Source of the DNA: an uncultured beta proteobacterium
Lineage (GTDB): Bacteria > Pseudomonadota > Gammaproteobacteria > Burkholderiales > Burkholderiaceae
Direction of reading: 5' to 3'
DNA length: 64,000 nt
Assembly: GCA_903875135.1 (NCBI GenBank)
Contig: CAIQUZ010000094.1
Span: 34,249-98,248, forward strand
Shown in pieces: positions 20,661-29,793 of the stretch. The notes below the pieces were generated by a model. It was not told the DNA's origin. It ran no database searches and was given only the letters and a program-made list of their open reading frames with translations. Position numbers and translations under genes: made by a program. Every line of letters starts with the position of its first letter. Positions within the stretch are counted from its first letter, which is position 1.

Positions 20661-22055
20661 TTACCGTTTTTTTCTAATCTCGTCTCCTGCCGTCGGACTC
20701 ATTGTCCGCTGTCTCCATAATCCCCAAATTGGTAGAATCAAAACCAAAATAAATGCTAATTGAAAATCTTGATTGCTAGGTATATTCGTATTTCCTTGAT
20801 TGAATGCAGTAGCAATACTAAGAGCCAAGGACCCTACCGCGATACCTAAAGCCATACTTAATTGAACACCCGTACTCGCTAAAGCAGATGCTGCGCCCAT
20901 TTTGCTTTGTGGTACATCAGCCAAACCCAAAGTATTGATCGAAGTAAATTGCATGGATCTCACTAATCCATTGATAAATAAAAGAATCATCACAATCCAA
21001 ACGGGCATCGCCTTCGATATAAAGGCACAGGATAATAATGAAAGAAAAATAGCCACACCATTTATAGTCATGACCTTTTTAAATCCATAGCGGTTTAACA
21101 GTGGCGTGGTGATTGTTTTCATGGCTAAATTTCCCACAAAAATACTCATGACAATTAATCCTGCCTGAAATGGGTCGATTCCTAAGCCGACTTGAAGATA
21201 TAAGGGCACTAAAAATGGCGTTGAATGTAAGGCAATCCGAAATATGTTGCCTGCAATTAAGGTTGATTCAAATGTAGGTATTTTTAAAAGTGATAAATCA
21301 ATCATTGGATGAGGTGTCCTTTGAAAGTGCTGAATCGCAATCCATCCAACCACTATCCCTATTGATAAAAAGATGGCAATATGAGTTTTACTATCAGCAA
21401 TGTGTCGGCAGAGTTCAACTGCGTAAATCAAACTAGAAAGTGCTACGCCACTGTAGATAAATCCCTTTCCATCTAATGGTACTTTTGGAGAAATTTCACT
21501 TTTTTTAATTAACACCAAACTGAGGATGATCCCAATGATACCGATGGGTACGTTAATAAAAAAGATCCAATGCCATGAGGCGTATGTTGTAAAAAAACCT
21601 CCTATGGCGGGTCCTACGACCGGCCCGATTAATGCGGGCCAAGTGATTAATCCAATGGCAGCAATAATTCCTTCTTTTGGCGTGTTGCGTAATACAATAA
21701 TCCTGCCAACAGGTACCATTAATGCTCCTCCGATGCCCTGTAATATTCTTGCAAATATAAAGAAAAATAGACTTTCACTGATGCCACATAGTATTGATGC
21801 CCCAGTAAAAATAACAATGGCAAGCGTAAATAATTTTCTCATCCCAATACGATCTGCTAACCAACCGCTGATTGGGATGATGATAGCCAGCGTCAGTAAA
21901 TAGGCGGTAATACCGACACCAACATCCACTGGGAACACTCCGAAATCTTTTGCCATCATTGGTAATGCTGTAGTTATTACTGTGCTATCTAACGTTTCCA
22001 TAAAGAAAGTTGTTGCAACTAGATACGTAAGATATTTATTTTTTACTTCCGACAT
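20661..22055 (-). CDS. MFS transporter, DHA2 (EmrB/QacA-like) drug efflux
   Basis: TFFMETLDSTVITTALPMMAKDFG; GWLADRIGMRKLF; RILQGIGGALMVPVGR; ASWHWIFFINVPIG. Confidence 0.92.
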   Translation of the reverse strand: MSEVKNKYLTYLVATTFFMETLDSTVITTALPMMAKDFGVFPVDVGVGITAYLLTLAIIIPISGWLADRIGMRKLFTLAIVIFTGASILCGISESLFFFIFARILQGIGGALMVPVGRIIVLRNTPKEGIIAAIGLITWPALIGPVVGPAIGGFFTTYASWHWIFFINVPIGIIGIILSLVLIKKSEISPKVPLDGKGFIYSGVALSSLIYAVELCRHIADSKTHIAIFLSIGIVVGWIAIQHFQRTPHPMIDLSLLKIPTFESTLIAGNIFRIALHSTPFLVPLYLQVGLGIDPFQAGLIVMSIFVGNLAMKTITTPLLNRYGFKKVMTINGVAIFLSLLSCAFISKAMPVWIVMILLFINGLVRSMQFTSINTLGLADVPQSKMGAASALASTGVQLSMALGIAVGSLALSIATAFNQGNTNIPSNQDFQLAFILVLILPIWGLWRQRTMSPTAGDEIRKKR

Positions 22056-22068
22056 GGATCTGACAACC

Positions 22069-22869
22069 TTATTTTTTTCTTGGATTTGTGGTTTGAATCT
22101 CTTTCCAATCTTTTTCCCAAGTTGATTGATATTGGAGTTCCACGGCTTTTACATAGCGATAAAATGTTACTTCAAAATAGGAAAATGCAATTAAAAACCC
22201 TGCCCAACCATCGAGTATGCCTAATTTAAAAAAGTAATGTCTGATAAATGCCCATAAACCATGTCCCAATGCTTTCGCAAAGTTCGATCCTTTTTGCCGT
22301 GGCTTTGAAGCCCCTAAGGAAGAATATCGATTCATTTTTGAGATCGACTCCGCAATATTATTAAAGGGTAGTTGCCAAATCGCATTTTTTAAATACCCAA
22401 TATTTGCCCCATCCTTGATTTCATATTTCTCATGAACGGGACTTTCATCATAGGTAAGATGGGTTCTTTTAAATAATTGCGGTTGACGATAATTAGGGTA
22501 CCATCCAGAGTGTTTTATTTCTTTACCAAGGTAAAAATTTCTTCTTGGCACATAACAAACATCTAATTTGTCTTCTTGAACAATGTTCATGATTTCTTGT
22601 GCAACATCTTGAGTACATCTCTCATCACTATCTAAACTAAATATCCATTCATGTTCACATGCTTTTACCGCATCCGTTCTTAACTTTCCAAATCCATCAA
22701 ACTCGACTTGCACGACTCTCGCTCCCATGGATATGGCAATTTGTGCTGTTTGATCTTTGCTATATGAGTCGATTAATACGATTTCATCAGCCCATTGGAT
22801 ACTTCTAATAGCATCAGCAATTTTTGCCTCTTCGTTGTATGCAATGACATAAGCAGATATTTTGTTCAT
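22069..22869 (-). CDS. Family 2 glycosyltransferase (WaaE/KdtX-like)
   Basis: ISAYVIAYNEEAKIADAIRSIQWADEIVLIDSYSKDQTAQIA...EHEWIFSLDSDERC. Confidence 0.88.
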   Translation of the reverse strand: MNKISAYVIAYNEEAKIADAIRSIQWADEIVLIDSYSKDQTAQIAISMGARVVQVEFDGFGKLRTDAVKACEHEWIFSLDSDERCTQDVAQEIMNIVQEDKLDVCYVPRRNFYLGKEIKHSGWYPNYRQPQLFKRTHLTYDESPVHEKYEIKDGANIGYLKNAIWQLPFNNIAESISKMNRYSSLGASKPRQKGSNFAKALGHGLWAFIRHYFFKLGILDGWAGFLIAFSYFEVTFYRYVKAVELQYQSTWEKDWKEIQTTNPRKK

Positions 22870-22899
22870 ATTGTTATTTTAGTGTTTTTGTTTTATTGG

Positions 22900-23235
22900 T
22901 CATATCTTTACTTTGATTCTGGGTTTCGCCCTTGTCTCTTTTGATAAGGGCTCTAATTTTTCTTCGATGGATTGTAATTCTTGGATTAAGTCCCCAATTA
23001 GACTCTTTTGGGCAAAGTAATACAAACTAGTTCCTTCTTTCTCAACTTCAATAAAGCCAGCCAAGTTTAATTGCTTGAGGTGAAAGCTTAAAGTGGCCTG
23101 TGGAATTTGCAATAACTGTTTCAACTCGTTTGGCCTAATACCCATGGGCCAAGCATCTACCACGTGATAGTAGATCTTTAAACGTAGGTCTTGTCCTAAA
23201 GTTAAAAAAGCAAAGGCAATAGCATTAATTTCCAT
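22900..23235 (-). CDS. ArsR-family winged-helix regulator
   Basis: LGQDLRLKIYYHV...GIRPNELKQLLQIPQATLSFHLKQLNLAGFIEVEKEGTSLYYF. Confidence 0.85.
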   Translation of the reverse strand: MEINAIAFAFLTLGQDLRLKIYYHVVDAWPMGIRPNELKQLLQIPQATLSFHLKQLNLAGFIEVEKEGTSLYYFAQKSLIGDLIQELQSIEEKLEPLSKETRAKPRIKVKI

Positions 23236-23240
23236 ATTTC

Positions 23241-23251
23241 CAATTATATTG
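23241..23251. promoter_or_regulatory. Possible ArsR-type operator (CAATTATATTG)
   Basis: Palindrome CAAT-TAT-ATTG 5 bp upstream of the ArsR start codon. Confidence 0.3.
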
Positions 23252-23403
23252 AAATTAACAGCTATTGACGGGATATATTTACCTTTTATGTGGTTTTTTT
23301 GAGCTTTTACTGTTATTCTGAATTCTGATCACAATCGTGTGCCCCTTATGGGTTCTTATTTGAGCTTTGCTCCCTTAAAAAATCAATGTTTCTGGGAGTA
23401 GTT

Positions 23404-23613
23404 ATGGCAGTAGGCCAAAATCAAAAAACACGTAAAAATGATCCATTAGTGACCAAAACTGGTAAAGCTAGGTTAGGGCCATTAAATTTAACGCAATTAA
23501 ATAATATGTTGGCTAAATCAACAAAGCCTAAAGAGCAAGCGAAAATTAAACGTGAAATCTCTAAACGTCCTCCAGCACCTATCGTTTCTGAGCCTGTGGC
23601 TGTGGCTGAGTAA
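23404..23613 (+). CDS. Small basic conserved-looking protein
   Basis: MAVGQNQKTRKNDPLVTKTGKARLGPLNLTQLNNMLAKSTKPKEQAKIKREISKRP...; internal start of track ORF 23386. Confidence 0.6.
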   Translation: MAVGQNQKTRKNDPLVTKTGKARLGPLNLTQLNNMLAKSTKPKEQAKIKREISKRPPAPIVSEPVAVAE

Positions 23614-23642
23614 TCAACCCCTCTGCTTGCTGGAAGGGTTTT

Positions 23643-23834
23643 ATGCGTAAAGTTGTTGATCTCTATAAACGATCAGCGAAAGATCAATTAGTCTGGACGT
23701 ATGTTATTCATTTGGGACAGGATGGTTCTCATCCTAGCATTTTGGATTTTAAAGAAGAGGGCTTAAGGCTGGCCTTGATTGATAATCTTGGCACTGAGCA
23801 AACTCTATTGGTTAAAGTCCGAGGTTATGAGTGA
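23643..23834 (+). CDS. Small hypothetical protein (63 aa)
   Basis: MRKVVDLYKRSAKDQLVWTYVIHLGQDGSHPSILDFKEEGLRLA...; overlaps 3' end of convergent EamA gene by 10 bp. Confidence 0.45.
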   Translation: MRKVVDLYKRSAKDQLVWTYVIHLGQDGSHPSILDFKEEGLRLALIDNLGTEQTLLVKVRGYE

Positions 23835-24703
23835 GCTCGTACCACTAACATTTTTTTTCCAACCAGAATGGATAAAACGACCATTCCGGCAAAAATAAAA
23901 TTGATAGCCGTTAGTTGTTCTGAAAGAAAGATATTCGCAAAGATTAATGTAAAGAATGGTTGCAGTAACTGAACCTGACTCACACGTGAGATTCCCCCCA
24001 CGGATAATCCTGCATACCAAAAGAAAAACCCAATATACATGGAGAACAATCCCAAAAAGACGAACGAATACCAATAGTGGGCGTCAACTTGAAGGTACTC
24101 CTGTTGAAACGCAAGATACGTAACAAGTCCGTTTAAAGGTAACGATAATACGACAGCCCAAGAAATCACGAGTCGAGGGCTAATCTCACGAGACAACTCG
24201 CCACCCTGAGCATATCCAATTGCTGAAAAAATGGCGGCAAATAACAGTAAAAAATCCATGATGGTCAGTTGTCCAGCTCCTTGAATCAATGCGTAAATTA
24301 AAACGAGCGCAGTCCCGAATATTGATGCGAACCAAAACCCTTTCGATGGCCGCTCTTTAAAACGAAGAACACCAACAATGGTCGTCATCATCGGCATAAA
24401 ACCTAAAATAATTCCGCCATGTGAAGAAGACCCTTTGGACATCGCTAATGTCATTAAAAATGGAAATCCAATCACAATTCCACCAATGATAAATAACATT
24501 TTTTTGATTGTTTTCCATGGTGGTATTGGTGCTTTCAACCACCCTATATAGATCAGGCCAGCACAGCCAGCTAAGGTGGCCCGACCAAAGGAAACAAAGG
24601 CCGGCGAAAACACCTCCACAGCAAGTTTGGTCATTGGCAAAGTTAACCCAAAAATGAGAATACCAACGACACCAATTAACATTCCCTTTGTTTCTAATTT
24701 CAA
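23825..24703 (-). CDS. EamA/DMT superfamily transporter
   Basis: Ten hydrophobic segments; MLIGVVGILIFGLTLPMTKLAVEVFSPAFVSFGRATLAG. Confidence 0.88.
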   Translation of the reverse strand: MKLETKGMLIGVVGILIFGLTLPMTKLAVEVFSPAFVSFGRATLAGCAGLIYIGWLKAPIPPWKTIKKMLFIIGGIVIGFPFLMTLAMSKGSSSHGGIILGFMPMMTTIVGVLRFKERPSKGFWFASIFGTALVLIYALIQGAGQLTIMDFLLLFAAIFSAIGYAQGGELSREISPRLVISWAVVLSLPLNGLVTYLAFQQEYLQVDAHYWYSFVFLGLFSMYIGFFFWYAGLSVGGISRVSQVQLLQPFFTLIFANIFLSEQLTAINFIFAGMVVLSILVGKKMLVVRAHS

Positions 24704-24721
24704 GCGATTCTCAATCTATAT

Positions 24722-25705
24722 TTAACCTGGTTGAATGTCTGCGGCTTTTACAACTTTAGCCCAGCGATCGATTTCTAATCGAATGAATGCTGCAAATTCA
24801 GCTGGAGTACTCACTCGTACAATTGCCCCAGCATTTTTCATTTGTTCAATTGCCGCTTCATGATTAAAGGTGTGTTGTACGCCAACATTCAACATTTGAA
24901 TAATTTCTTTTGATGTACCAACCTTAACTACCAGACCATACCACTGTGTTACATCAAAACTTTTTAAAGCAGGTAATGGTGTTTCTGAAATGGCTGGGAC
25001 TTGGGGCAAGGCTTCGATTCTCTTCAATGTTGAAACGCCAAGTGCCATTACCTTACCACTTTGAATAAATGGCATGAGTGGTGGAACACCCGTCATGATC
25101 ATGTCAACTTGCCCACCAATCACGTCGGTCACTGCGGGTGATGTTCCTTTATAAGGGATATGAACAGCTTGAATACCTGTCTGTAACTTGAAATACTCCA
25201 TCGCTGTATGTGCGGCGCTACCATTTCCGCCTGAGCTGTAAGTGAGTTGATTGGGGTTTTGCTTTGCATAGGCAATCAATTCTGCAACCGTCTTAACACC
25301 TAATTTTGGATGAACAACCAACACGTTGGGTACCGTGGCAATTAGACTAATAGGAGCTAAGTCACGACGCGGATCATAGTTTAAGTTTTTAAATAAAGAT
25401 ACATTGACAGCAAGGCTTCCAATATTGCCTAAATAAATCGTATAGCCATCTGCTGGAGAACCTAACAATACATCCATGGCAATCTGACCGCTAGCGCCAG
25501 GTTTGTTTTCTATGATGACAGGTTGTTTGTATTGAATCATTAACTGATTCGCTAACATCCTGGCAAAAATATCTGTAGACCCTCCGGGCGGAAATGGCAC
25601 AATCAGTTTGATCGGCTTATCTGGGTATGCGGCAAAACAGGGCTGTATACACGTCATAAGTGCTATTACAACAAATAGTCGAGATATAAAGTTTGTTAAG
25701 TTCAC
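24722..25705 (-). CDS. Bug/TctC family solute-binding protein
   Basis: YPDKPIKLIVPFPPGGSTDIFARMLANQL...VIIENKPGASGQIAMDVLLGSPADGYTIY. Confidence 0.93.
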   Translation of the reverse strand: MNLTNFISRLFVVIALMTCIQPCFAAYPDKPIKLIVPFPPGGSTDIFARMLANQLMIQYKQPVIIENKPGASGQIAMDVLLGSPADGYTIYLGNIGSLAVNVSLFKNLNYDPRRDLAPISLIATVPNVLVVHPKLGVKTVAELIAYAKQNPNQLTYSSGGNGSAAHTAMEYFKLQTGIQAVHIPYKGTSPAVTDVIGGQVDMIMTGVPPLMPFIQSGKVMALGVSTLKRIEALPQVPAISETPLPALKSFDVTQWYGLVVKVGTSKEIIQMLNVGVQHTFNHEAAIEQMKNAGAIVRVSTPAEFAAFIRLEIDRWAKVVKAADIQPG

Positions 25706-25824
25706 CTGTCTATTTTGACAGATATATTTTCATAAAGAGTGAATCCACACTCTTGCTAAAAATAGAGCGCTTTCATATCCAACGTATTATTAGTCATCAT
25801 GCCTAAATCGACCCAACGCAAGCA

Positions 25825-26595
25825 ATGAACAATTTACTGATACTCAAACTCATCACTGTTCCTTTTTTTATTCTCATCATTTCGCTAGCGGGTAAAAGAT
25901 GGGGAGCTGAATTAGCCGGTAAGCTATCCGCCTTACCTGTCGTGGCAGGTCCAATCGTATTTTTTCTGATTCTTGACCAAGGGACCGATTACGGTTTTAA
26001 TGCCTCGATTTCTGCCATCTATGGTTGCATCGGAATTCTAGTATTTGGTTTAGTCTACTGCTGGGCTAGTCAACACTTTCGCTACCTGACTTGCTTAGGT
26101 TTTGCCATTCTCGCCTGGGTGATGGTGTCTTATTTTCTAACCCTTTTTCCAACACACCTTGCTTTGGCTTGTGGCGTAACCATCCTCTTTCTTGCATTCA
26201 CACCAAAGCTATTACCTCGAGTCGTTCATGAAAAACCTCTTCCTCAATCTTTAAAAGATTTGCCCTTTAGATTAGTGGTTGGTGGACTCTTAGCATTCCT
26301 CACCATTGTTTTTGGAAACTTATTGGGTAGTGTTTGGGTGGGGATACTATCAACTTTCCCCATCAACAGTTTGGTACTCACTGTGTTTACCCACAAAACT
26401 TTTGGTCAAGAACACGTTATTCCTATTTATCGCGGATTAACCAAGGGACTTTTATCTTTTGTGGCTTATTTTGCTGTGCAAACCTTGCTCATCAAAAGTA
26501 TGGCTCTGTGGCTGGTGACGGTCTTGTCAATCCTTACGGCAATCATTGTCCAACTCATGATTCAACAACTTCTTAAAAAACAAGCCCATCATTGA
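25825..26595 (+). CDS. Polytopic membrane protein of unknown function
   Basis: 256 aa, about 8 hydrophobic segments; GKRWGAELAGKLSALPVVAGPIVFFLILDQG. Confidence 0.75.
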   Translation: MNNLLILKLITVPFFILIISLAGKRWGAELAGKLSALPVVAGPIVFFLILDQGTDYGFNASISAIYGCIGILVFGLVYCWASQHFRYLTCLGFAILAWVMVSYFLTLFPTHLALACGVTILFLAFTPKLLPRVVHEKPLPQSLKDLPFRLVVGGLLAFLTIVFGNLLGSVWVGILSTFPINSLVLTVFTHKTFGQEHVIPIYRGLTKGLLSFVAYFAVQTLLIKSMALWLVTVLSILTAIIVQLMIQQLLKKQAHH

Positions 26596-26618
26596 GCCCA
26601 GTAAGTGCTCTAGGCTAT

Positions 26619-28724
26619 TTATTCATGATCTATTTGGATATCCTTCAACTCTTTTTTTAAATCAATAGCAACTTTCGCAAACACTGGTGCCCAATTTTTC
26701 ATACTTTCTTGACGGTAGATGGTCATTGATTGATACCAAGGCGTATCTTTTCGGTCAAGCATCCAACGCCAGTCTGGGCTAAACGGAATTAACAGCCAAG
26801 TTTTTTTCCCAATTGCGCCACTTAAGTGAGCCACACTAGTGTCGACACTAATCACAATATCCATCAGCTCACATAATGCAGCTGTATCCTCAAAATGATC
26901 CAATTCATCGCCATACGATTTAAATAAAGGGTATTTTTCAATCAATTGTCGATCTACATCTCGCATCTCTTTTTGTAAAGTGATGTACTCAAATTCTTGG
27001 GGTAAGTAAGGGATGATTTCAAATAATAAAATACTTCGATTTTGATCATTTTCATGCATTTTATTACCACTACAAATGAGTCCCACACGTGGCTTTTTTT
27101 TAGGCCCAAGCCTTAACTGCCATTTGTTAAGATATTCCGGTAAAGGGTTTAAATATCCATGCGCTAAAGGAATGTTGTCGAGTTCTAAATTTAAATAATG
27201 TGGCAAACTTAATAAAGGGCAGTAATAATCAAACTCGGTAAATTCAGTTTTGTATGAAATCACTCGAGATACTCCGGGTACTTGGTTCATCAACCCAATT
27301 AAAGGTTTTTGAACTTCAAAAACCACCTTCGCTCCCTTGTTTTCTAATTGATATAACAATCGACAAAACTGTATGGTGTCGCCTAGTCCCTGTTCAATAT
27401 GAATCAAGATAGTCTTGCCCTCTAGGCTCTGAGTACCATTCCAAAATGGTTGCGGATAATCTCTTGGTTTTTCAATTAAAGACTCCCTTTCCCATCGCTT
27501 TTCATACAGTTGGAAACCTTCCCTATATTTCCCCAGCGTTAATAGCATAATTCCTTTTGCAAAGAGCGTTTCTTCATCATCTGGATTGAGGGTGAGAACA
27601 TGATCTAATTGCTGAATCGCTTCTTCGAATTGATTTAATTCTTTATAGATGTTGCCAATGTTGTAATTTGCCCGAACATCATTAGGCGCAATCACTAAGG
27701 CTTGTGCGTAGGCGTCAATCGCTAAATCCGTACGGTTCAAGTCGTGCAAAATATTACCTAAATTAGAATAGGCGTCTGGTTCATTTGGATTAGCTTCTAC
27801 TGCGCGGCTGTAGTAAAGAGCTGACTCATCAAACCGCTTTACACGCCTTAGGGTATTCGCAAGATTAGTTAATGCATCAAAATATTCCGGGTCAATCTCA
27901 ATTGCTTTTTTATAGCAATAAATGGCATCTTCAAATTTCAACGTATCTTTTAAGGCATTGCCTAACCCGTAATAACTTTCTTTTTCATCTGGCTTTAAGT
28001 GAATATGTGCTTTGTAGGCATCAATCGCTAATGCATATTTTTTCTGAAGAATCAGTGCATTTGCTCGACCAAGCACAACTTCTGGATAGGAGGGATTGAG
28101 CTTTAAGATTTTGTCATAAGCATTAATTGCCTCTTCTAGATCCTCAAGAGCTAAATACGTATTTCCTAAGTTCAGCAGTGCCTTCGTATTGTTTGGCTCT
28201 ATCTGTAGAACCATAAGATAGTCTTTTATTGCTTCTTGATATTTTTTTATTTTTTTATACGCATTGCCTCTGTTATATAGGGCATCAATCTGGTGATTGT
28301 CTTTTTGCAGTATTTTGCTATAAGCGTTAATCGCTTCTTCATGTTTTTGAATAGCGCTATAAAGGTTGGCTAAGTTGTATTGGGCATCAGTAAATTCAGC
28401 TTGCATTTTTAAAGCTACTTGATAATCAGCTAGCGCTTCTTGCATTTTTTTTATTTCGAAATAGGCACTTCCACGATTGTTGAAGTACGCTGCATTTTTT
28501 TCAATCTTCAGTGCCTGATTAAACCATTTAATGGCTTCTTGGGGCTTGCCTCTAAAAAGATCGATCAGGCCCAGCCCATGCAACGCATCTGCGTGCCTAG
28601 GTTGCAATTTAATAATGGATTGATATATTTTTTCGGCATCTTCTAATCGACCATTTTGATGATGGTTAAGCGCTTCACTATATTGTTTTTGTAAGTACGC
28701 AAGCGCTTGTTGGGTGTTTGACAT
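26619..28724 (-). CDS. TPR-repeat protein fused to glycosyltransferase-like C-terminal domain
   Basis: About ten TPR units (e.g. ALYNRGNAYKKIKKYQEAIKDYLMVLQIEPNN) then ILIHIEQGLGDTIQFCRLLYQL...VDTSVAHLSGAIGKKTWLLIPFSPDWRWMLDR. Confidence 0.9.
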   Translation of the reverse strand: MSNTQQALAYLQKQYSEALNHHQNGRLEDAEKIYQSIIKLQPRHADALHGLGLIDLFRGKPQEAIKWFNQALKIEKNAAYFNNRGSAYFEIKKMQEALADYQVALKMQAEFTDAQYNLANLYSAIQKHEEAINAYSKILQKDNHQIDALYNRGNAYKKIKKYQEAIKDYLMVLQIEPNNTKALLNLGNTYLALEDLEEAINAYDKILKLNPSYPEVVLGRANALILQKKYALAIDAYKAHIHLKPDEKESYYGLGNALKDTLKFEDAIYCYKKAIEIDPEYFDALTNLANTLRRVKRFDESALYYSRAVEANPNEPDAYSNLGNILHDLNRTDLAIDAYAQALVIAPNDVRANYNIGNIYKELNQFEEAIQQLDHVLTLNPDDEETLFAKGIMLLTLGKYREGFQLYEKRWERESLIEKPRDYPQPFWNGTQSLEGKTILIHIEQGLGDTIQFCRLLYQLENKGAKVVFEVQKPLIGLMNQVPGVSRVISYKTEFTEFDYYCPLLSLPHYLNLELDNIPLAHGYLNPLPEYLNKWQLRLGPKKKPRVGLICSGNKMHENDQNRSILLFEIIPYLPQEFEYITLQKEMRDVDRQLIEKYPLFKSYGDELDHFEDTAALCELMDIVISVDTSVAHLSGAIGKKTWLLIPFSPDWRWMLDRKDTPWYQSMTIYRQESMKNWAPVFAKVAIDLKKELKDIQIDHE

Positions 28725-28800
28725 TGATAAATCTTACTGATTAAATGATTCTGTAAAGCACAGAATAAGTCCCTAATTTGTCACCTATTCTGGAATTATT

Positions 28801-29793
28801 CTAAATCTTAAACGCTTCAAGCGATTCAGGCGCAAATAAATCCTTCACTTCGAGTTTTTTGGAGGATAGCCCTTGCTCAAAGTGATATCTAGTAAAGGTA
28901 TCTAAGTTATTGACATTACCTTCTAAACCATACGACCACCAATCTTGACCAAACTCTTTTTTGGCGTTTTCCACATGCGCTGTCAACCAAGGTAACATCG
29001 TTTTTAAGGCGGCCGTTTCATCAAGATCTTTATAAGCGATTTTCTTTGCCTCGATAAAAGCTTTGGTCAAGGATTGCGCAATCCAACGATTCGCCTCATA
29101 AACATCGCGGCGAATAACCACGACATGCATAATTGGAAAAATACCTGTTTGTTGGTAGTAGTTTCTTTCCACCGCTTCATAGTCATCAAAAAGTCGCACG
29201 ACCTTGCCATCACCTTTTAAGAAGCTAGAGGGCATCCTAGCTGTATACAAAGCATCTAACTCACCGTCATATAGCATTTGTGAAAGGGTTTGGTGAGGCC
29301 CAATCGGACTTACCTGAATATTCGGCGGTAGCTCTAATTTAATTTTTTCAATCCGCCCAGTTTCTTCTTCACCCCCAAATAGATAAGGTTGCGCATCTAC
29401 TGGAACACCATAGTGGTCCGACAAAATACCTCGAATCCAAACGGGGGCGGTCATTTGATATTCAGGACTAGCAATCTTTTTTCCAATTAAATCCTTTGGT
29501 GTCTTAATGCCACTTGCGGAGTTGACATAAATGCATGAATGCCTAAAGAACCTAGATGGATAAACTGGAATAGCAATAAATGGCTTTTCTGGGCGGGATA
29601 AAGAAATGCAATAGGATGAGAGAGACATTTCAGCAACTTCAAATTCACGATAGCGAGCCATTCGAAAAAAAGTCTCTTCAACGGGTAAGTTTAAGTAATT
29701 TAATTCAGCACCATCAACTTGAACACGGCCATCCATTAATCCGCGCATGCGGTCATAGTCCCAACAAGCAAAATTTAGTTTTAGACGATTCAT
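28801..29793 (-). CDS. 4,5-dihydroxyphthalate decarboxylase-like / periplasmic-binding-fold protein
   Basis: LKLNFACWDYDRMRGLMDGRVQVDGAELNYLNLPVEETFFRMARYREFEVAEMSLSSY; no signal peptide. Confidence 0.85.
   Translation of the reverse strand: MNRLKLNFACWDYDRMRGLMDGRVQVDGAELNYLNLPVEETFFRMARYREFEVAEMSLSSYCISLSRPEKPFIAIPVYPSRFFRHSCIYVNSASGIKTPKDLIGKKIASPEYQMTAPVWIRGILSDHYGVPVDAQPYLFGGEEETGRIEKIKLELPPNIQVSPIGPHQTLSQMLYDGELDALYTARMPSSFLKGDGKVVRLFDDYEAVERNYYQQTGIFPIMHVVVIRRDVYEANRWIAQSLTKAFIEAKKIAYKDLDETAALKTMLPWLTAHVENAKKEFGQDWWSYGLEGNVNNLDTFTRYHFEQGLSSKKLEVKDLFAPESLEAFKI

Noticed and set aside
21526-21903. 125-aa plus-strand ORF
   Set aside because: Antisense to the MFS transporter; Pro/Ile/Met-rich composition typical of a shadow of TM coding sequence.
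26619-28724. Repeated ~100-bp periodicity considered as a DNA repeat or CRISPR-like array
   Set aside because: It is the degenerate TPR protein repeat; the nucleotide units are not conserved.
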